NCBI GenBank assembly: GCA_000827495.1
Contig: KN817793.1
Coordinates: 1-14,500, forward strand
Direction of reading: 5' to 3'
DNA from: Hypholoma sublateritium FD-334 SS-4
Lineage: Eukaryota; Basidiomycota; Agaricomycetes; Agaricales; Strophariaceae
Length of the DNA stretch: 14,500 bases
Shown in pieces: positions 9,602-14,500 of the stretch. Numbering within the stretch: the first letter of the stretch is position 1; every line of letters begins with the position of its first letter. A model generated the notes under the pieces. The model saw only the letters and a list, made by a program, of their open reading frames with translations. It did no database searches and had not been told where the DNA came from. Position numbers and translations under genes: made by a program.

Positions 9602-9993
9602 AACCTGGGGTGCGAAGCAGGTTGCAAATTTATCAAAATGTCGCGACGTCGCCACGTCCCAACGTTAGACAATGTTATTGACTGCAGAAAGGTAAACATT
9701 GAGGATTGAACCTTGATTCAGACTATCTTAAAATGAATGACTGAAGTTACTCTTTATATTAGTACCCAAAGACATTGCCTAAGGTTACTGCGTATCGCCA
9801 GTTCAAATACAACATAAACTCTGGTAGGTGTGGCGGCCGAGCTCCTACTTAGGCGTACGTGAGCCTTTGGCCTCTTTCAGACTTGCTAGTCTACATATTT
9901 AGTTCTACATGTTTTTATCACACATCTGTTCTTGTCGCAATAAGTAGTATTATCATGTTTTACAGTTTTTATAGCTAAAGTATGCTACGGCAG

Positions 9994-11576
9994 TCAGATA
10001 CGGGCGTTGAGCAGCGTTTGATCTGCAGGGAGGGATTCCGGCGTCGAGAAAAGGCTGAGGCCAAGCCGACACCGTTCCTCCATCGCCCTGGAATCCTCTG
10101 CGCGTTGTTCCTCCGTCAGCCCCGCCATATACTCAGTTTGCAGTTGAAAACCTTGGTCAACCCATCAAAAAAGGCCGCCGGCGGTGTACTGCGTAAACGA
10201 GGCCCTTTGTTCACGGCGGGAGATCGGGGTGTTTGAATGGGGAATCACTGCCGACGGAAGTAAAATCGTCGATCCTGGGGGAAACTCGATGACGAGTTTT
10301 AACGTCCAGAGCACCAGGTGGCCTCCTTGTTTTGGGTCGAAGTCGCCAAGGGATGTAACCCCGCACCACCCGAATGGTAAGTTGGCGCAGTCGCGATGGC
10401 GGCGCGTGACGGTTCGCGGCCCAAAGTTGAAGGCAGCAGCGCCCCATATGCTGTTGGGGAAGTTGCGTCGGAGGGAGGGGTCGTGGTCGAGGAGTCGGTC
10501 GAGGTGATCTTCGTAGTACATATATAGCTTTGGGGCCCACGCCGCGAAGGCCGCGCTCGAAAAGCCGGCGATCCGCTTAAAGTCGTCGTTTGCGAGCAGC
10601 TCATCTAGCTGGCGGCGGTTGGCGGCGGAGTGGTAGAGATTGCCCGGTTGCTGCCAGCGGGTGCCGTTAGAGGGGTAGAGGGGCGGGGCGTAGGAGAAAA
10701 TAGACATACCGTCCGTCCGCCGCCGTGGCTGACACCGCAGTTCAGCACGGCAAAGTTCCCGCGCCGATGACGCTTCGAGTTTTTCGGGAACCTGCAGCGC
10801 CGCCTGGTCGACTTCAAGGTGTTGAAAGCGCGCCTATGGACCGAATCCCAGTCGCCCTGCTGCGGCCTGGCCACTAAGACGGCGATGATTCGGCCTTCGG
10901 AGTCGGTGATGGGGATGTTGCTCCTGATGGTAGGCGTCAACGCACTTTCTAGCGGAGGTGGAGCAGCAACTCACAGCCCATCCCACGGAACGTACGTACA
11001 CCCGTGGATTCGAACGAGCTCGTCGGCGCCGCAAGTGTCGCCTCCGTCGGTGTCAGGTAGGGCAACAAACCCGGTAGAGGCCACAGGGATAGTTTCTAGG
11101 TCGAACCGAGTGCGCGCGGGCACGGCGGGGGTGACGTGGTTGAGGAAGGTAGATGTTCGGATTACGTAGGGGTCTGCTCGCGTTTCTTCTCGTTGTTTGG
11201 ATCGCGCGGCCTTTCGATTTTGTTTGCTCTTCAGTTTATTCCGGCGGGCTTTGCTGTTCCCACTCAGTATCGCTGCGTCGAGGGGCGGGAGGGAGCTCGG
11301 CGCGATTTTGCGTGTCGAGGGCGAAGCAGGGCCGGCTCGCGGGGCTGGGGAGCAGGATCGAGAGGAGGAGGGGGACGGCGACGGGGTGCCGTCCGGCGAT
11401 AGGGGGCCGTAGAACGCGTCGTACTCAAGGACTCTGAATTTTTCAGAGAGCGCGTCGGTGGGCCCAAGGTCGGCGGCGGCGTAAGTTTGCTCGGCCTCGA
11501 TGCTGGCACGAAGTTCAGCAGCAAAGACGAAGTCCGCGTGTGCGAGGATGGGGGGGGTAGGCTGAGCGGGTTCCAT
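9994..11576 (-). pseudogene. Fungal TET/JBP-like Fe(II)/2-oxoglutarate dioxygenase with a premature TGA
   Basis: Family members oxidise 5-methylcytosine or thymine in DNA. Exons on the minus strand are 10975-11576, 10710-10923 and 9994-10650; introns are 10924-10974 (51 bases) and 10651-10709 (59 bases). The N-terminus (about residues 60-135) is Ser/Pro-rich then strongly basic (SKARRNKLKSKQNRKAARSK), a likely nuclear or DNA-contact segment. The catalytic part has IPITDSEGRIIAVLVARP, NFAVLNCGVSHGGGRT and DFKRIAGFSSAAFAAWAPKL. It also has NSIWGAAAFNFGP, HRDCANLPFGW, FDPKQGGHLVLW and IEFPPGSTILLPSA. The HxD iron ligands are about H357 and D359, the distal histidine about H410 (PHSNTP), and the 2-oxoglutarate arginine about R421. 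A TGA at 10165-10167 follows SFTQYTAGGLF. The same frame resumes with WVDQGFQ and runs 56 codons to TGA at 9994-9996, ending in LSLFSTPESL, which resembles the family's C-terminus. The expected residue is Arg, so CGA to TGA is the simplest change. The upstream part (433 residues) could still be made. An AG acceptor abuts the ATG, so an upstream exon is possible. Confidence 0.82.
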
Positions 11577-11949
11577 CTATAACAGTCAAGGTCAGTGTAC
11601 GTTGAGCGACGTAGCGAAGTCGGCGGCGCCGACACCCTGTTCAAGATTTCCGCTGACGCAAATATCAAGAACGGGGCGCCTGCTGTCGTTGATAGAGGGG
11701 GGCGGTGATGAACCTGGACCTCACCTAGACGGCGTTGCGAACTTGTTCGGTGCGAGGCGGCGTCGCGCCGGTGGAGGTGGCGCGTCAAGCGCTAAAGCCA
11801 ACTGCAAGGACGCGCGACAAACGGTCAACGTCGAAAATCTCACGTTCCACGTTGATCGTGTCAGTCACGTGGCTTCTTTTTGCGCTGCGTCGTAAGTCCT
11901 TCGAAAAGTTCGCACTGTTCGGCCTTCCTCCAAGTCCCCTGCGTGCACG
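11577..11949. promoter_or_regulatory. 373-base divergent gap between TET/JBP-like and KDZ transposase genes
   Basis: Both genes start outward from here, so it should contain promoters for each. TCAACGT (11825-11831) and ACGTTGA (11849-11855) form a 7-base inverted repeat with a 17-base spacer, followed by a CACGTG at about 11866. The TATAG directly upstream of the TET ATG looks like an intron acceptor (AG at 11577-11578), so part of this gap may be a 5' intron. No other gene is seen. Confidence 0.5.
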
Positions 11950-14500
11950 ATGCCCAATCCTGGCCCCAAAAAACGCGCTAAAACCTCTCACTACCACGAC
12001 AGAATACCCCTTGAAGACGACTTCGAGGTTATACACGCGCGCACTTCTCACTTGACCAGCAGGAAAGAGCCCATCGAATCCTCGCGCTCCCCGTTGAAAG
12101 GCCGAACGACGTGGACGCTGGGGAATGTCTGGGCCCCGGAAGACGATGAAGAGCTTGCATTAGATGAAACGGATGAGCGTTACAACGAGGAGATAATGGT
12201 CGATATTTTTGATAGCAGGCCGACGGACTCTGGGCGTCCAGCGCGAAAGCGTCGCGTTAGAAGTCGGATTTCGGTGAGCACCGCGTCTCCATTATTTTAC
12301 GCATGTTGCTAACTAGATTTTACTAAAAACTCAAAGAGCAGACCCCACGTACATTGGAAGAAAAACTATCGAAGTGATTACCTCGACGAAGACATCCGAT
12401 GGGAGGGTCGAGGCGACTTCAGGAATGATACCAGGTGTCCGGATTGTCTGTCTCGGGGCCGCAGCCCACCAGCGCAGGCAGAGTACCGCTGCCTTGACTG
12501 CTTCATTCCCGACCTCGTTTGCGTAGAATGCTGCGTGAAGAGACATCAAAGGCACCCCTTTCACGTCGTCGAGGTCCGCAGCTCGCTCCCTAACCGCATT
12601 GTTGCCCTCTGACCAAATGTTTTGTCTAGAAGTGGACTGGGAAGACTTTTTGCCGGACATCCCTCAAGGCTCTAGGCCTCCGCATCCACCTCAACCACGC
12701 CGGCATGCGCTGTCCGCTCCCCATCGAATGTCATCGCGAATTTCGCGTACTGCACACCAACGGCATTCACGACGTTGTGATCAGCTACTGCGGGTGTCAT
12801 CGAGCTCTTCCCAACCACGTCCAGCTACTCCGCCGAGGCCTCTATCCCGCATCACAGGTGTCCACCCGAACTTGCGTCACCTTCACGTTGCTTCGCCTCA
12901 TTCATCTACTTTCCCTAACGTCGAAGATTTCCATGTATGATTTATATCGTGCCTTGGAGCGCCTGACCAACAACTCGGGGGGGGATGCGCCTAAATCGAG
13001 GTATCGGCCGCTTCTCCGTGTAGGCCTACAGTGGCGGCACCTCAAGATGTTGAAACGCGCTGGCAGAGCACATGACGAGGCAGGCGTCGCAGCTACGAGG
13101 GATGGCGAGCTTGCGGTTATGTGCCCCTCCTGCCCCCATCCAGGAATTAACCTACCCGAGGGCTGGGATGAGGCGCCCAAGGAGCAAGCGTGGGTGTTGA
13201 ATTCTCTGTATTGCGTGCCCAACCGATCCTGACTTCAATTTAGCTTCCTGTACCAGCTGCTTCTATGCATGGACGCCAACTTTCGCCTCAAGAATCAACT
13301 CGTGTCGAATTGGTCTCAAGATCCGGGCCTCGGAATCGGTTGGGCTTACATGGTTAGGCGGGAGCCTTATGAAGCCTATGTACTTAGTAGAGCCGACGAC
13401 GCTGACGTACGTGCTCTTTCGTACTGCGCGCACACTGGACGCTGACCTGCGTGCAGATCAGTACCTGCGTAGGATTTCAAGCTCTCGCCCAAGCCCTTAC
13501 CCGTTTCTCGAAAGGTCTGCGATATACCGGCGTCGGCGGCGTCTTCTGCGGGCGGGGGGAGATGTTCATGCCAAATGGCGTGGGGAATTTACAGAAGGGC
13601 GAGCGGTATGAGCTTTGCCAGCCACGCCTTTGCCAATGTTACTCATCCAGCTCACAGGTACGCAAATATGGATTACATCATTGCCTCGGCCATGACCCAC
13701 TTCCATGAGCTGCGGTCCGTGGGCCTGAGCTACGACATATGCTGTCAATGGTACCCAAACATGCACCAGCGAATGACTGGATGGCCCGAGCAACTCCGTA
13801 TACCGCCAACGCTGGCAACTCGGCCGCTTATTCCCAAGTTCCACGAACCCGCGCACAACGAGAAAGCGCACGAGCAGTATTCGTTCAACCTCGCCGTGGG
13901 GTTCGGTAAAAGTGACGGGGAGGTGCCGGAGCGTGGGTGGGCTGGGCATAACGGGCTGGGAAATACGACGAAAACGCAGGGCCCGGGCTCCAGGCACGAC
14001 GTGCTGGATGACCACTTTGGCTCCTGGAATTGGGTGAAGTACCGTACCATGGGTATGTACTTCTTTATTTTTTTGGTACATCGACCCGTGGTTTTGACGA
14101 GTCTGCAGGGGCTTCGCTTATTCGGAAATACAAGGCGGCGGTCATTGAGCGAAATCGGCAGACGGAGGCCCATCGTGGCTTCACTGAGTCCCTTCCTGGG
14201 CACTTGGTTAGGGACTGGGATAACATGTGCGTCGTATGGGAGGAGGACGGCTTTCCCAAGACAAAACCCAACCCCTACGAAATAAAGGGGGCCCGTACGT
14301 TCTCCTTCCCTCCACTTTAGCTGCAGCTACTAACATGGTCTTCTAGGCATGACTGAAGCGAAGGTTAGGCAGGCAACCTATGCTGCTAGTTTCATGTATG
14401 ATACATGGGCAGTTGCCCAAGTAGTCCCATGCATCCACAGGGGCAACTGCCCAAGCTCTTGGGCAGTTGCCCAAGAGCAGTTTCCAGCACCAAGCACTTA
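11950..14500 (+). CDS. KDZ-superfamily DNA transposase with CxC2-like cysteine cluster (3' end outside window)
   Basis: KDZ (Kyakuja-Dileera-Zisupton) transposases move DNA transposons by a cut-and-paste RNase H-fold reaction. Exons are 11950-12273, 12337-12573, 12630-13189, 13244-13406, 13457-13605, 13658-14052, 14109-14294 and 14347 to the end; the seven introns are 50-63 bases and every phase agrees, giving about 722 residues without a stop. The N-terminal 108 residues are charged and disordered. The CxC2 cluster is at about residues 142-184: CPDC, CLDC, CVECC, then HQRH and FH, likely zinc-binding. The catalytic region follows: LCMDANFRLKNQL (D384), GIGWAYM, TCVGFQALAQ, LSYDICCQW (D504), PKFHEPAH, SDGEVPERGW (E566) and TQGPGSRHDVLDDH. 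The D-D-E assignment is from family knowledge. The second intron has an unusual donor, GTCCGC, but the join VVE/KWTGKTF matches the family. The last exon begins RMTEAKVRQ, then departs from the expected sequence as a palindrome cluster begins. It looks recently functional up to that point. Confidence 0.9.
14407..14475. repeat. Cluster of GGGCAGTTGCCCAAG inverted and direct copies
   Basis: The 15-mer GGGCAGTTGCCCAAG occurs at 14407-14421 and 14461-14475. GGGCAACTGCCCAAG lies at 14441-14455, and it pairs perfectly with CTTGGGCAGTTGCCC at 14458-14472 (15-base arms, CT spacer). Each copy is itself near-palindromic (TTGGGCA GT TGCCCAA). This is the look of terminal inverted repeats of a small non-autonomous element, or of nested insertions, within or beside the transposase exon. 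Confidence 0.75.

Larger units (their letters stand above)
8936..9993. other. AT-rich gap with palindromes and no gene
   Basis: No convincing reading frame or RNA gene is seen. The stretch holds a perfect 16-base palindrome (9145-9160), a 13-base word GCGACGTCGCCAC repeated at 9483-9495 and 9643-9655, and nested inverted repeats at 9541-9601. It lies just beyond the 3' end of the TET/JBP-like gene, so it is a candidate for the left end of a TET/KDZ element, but no terminal repeat could be matched to the right end of the window. Confidence 0.45.

Noticed and set aside
9790..9830. Possible tRNA B-box-like GTTCAAATA
   Set aside because: No acceptor stem, A box or anticodon arm could be placed around it.
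10945..10974. A 30-base intron ending AAAG in the TET/JBP-like gene
   Set aside because: It keeps the frame but is very short; the 51-base version (10924-10974) keeps the same frame, has a CATCAG acceptor and gives the family-like join DGLSNIPITDSEGR.
11136..11437. Several plus-strand open frames over the TET/JBP-like N-terminal exon
   Set aside because: Their low-complexity composition mirrors the GC-rich coding strand of the TET gene; they are antisense shadows.
1..14500. CRISPR array, bacterial operon or phage content
   Set aside because: Spliceosomal introns throughout and fungal families make this eukaryotic nuclear DNA; no regularly spaced repeat array exists.

Overview
The window looks like genomic DNA from a mushroom-forming basidiomycete (Agaricomycetes). 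Genes are broken by many short introns of about 48-65 bases with GT/GTATGT-type donors, CTAAC/CTGAC-like branch sites and AG acceptors. The gene families present (a CxC2-type KDZ transposase, a fungal TET/JBP-like dioxygenase and a large orphan family) are, from memory, typical of that class. Ten single N characters, nine of them between 2214 and 4435, together with several frame breaks, point to draft-quality sequence on the left side.

Left part (1-4248): the 3' end of a lariat debranching enzyme gene (DBR1) on the + strand, one in-frame TGA in it. Facing it on the - strand is the 3' half of a gene for a Pro/Ala/Ser-rich protein with an RRM-like segment and an RGG tail (1167-2393). Further upstream on the same strand is a Ser/Arg-rich, probably disordered protein (2632-4248). 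Both - strand genes show frame breaks near N positions. They could be one large gene or two.

Middle (4249-9993): long stretches without convincing genes surround an intact five-exon gene on the - strand (5473-7665, 655 residues). It belongs to an orphan family that I remember as highly expanded in Agaricomycetes. A Ser/Ala/Pro-rich ORF (7811-8182, +) lies head-to-head with it, and a small Arg/Lys-rich two-exon ORF (8663-8935, -) follows.

Right part (9994-14500): the most notable region. A TET/JBP-like Fe(II)/2-oxoglutarate DNA-modification enzyme gene (9994-11576, -) and a CxC2 KDZ DNA transposase gene (11950 to the window end, +) are divergently arranged around a 373-base gap. This matches the known fungal association of TET/JBP genes with KDZ transposons. 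The transposase reads open through seven introns with its probable D-D-E residues present. The TET/JBP gene keeps its metal-binding and 2-oxoglutarate residues but has a TGA where a conserved-looking arginine is expected, consistent with a CGA-to-TGA change, after which homologous-looking sequence continues for 56 codons. The window ends in a cluster of GGGCAGTTGCCC palindromes at or in the last transposase exon seen.
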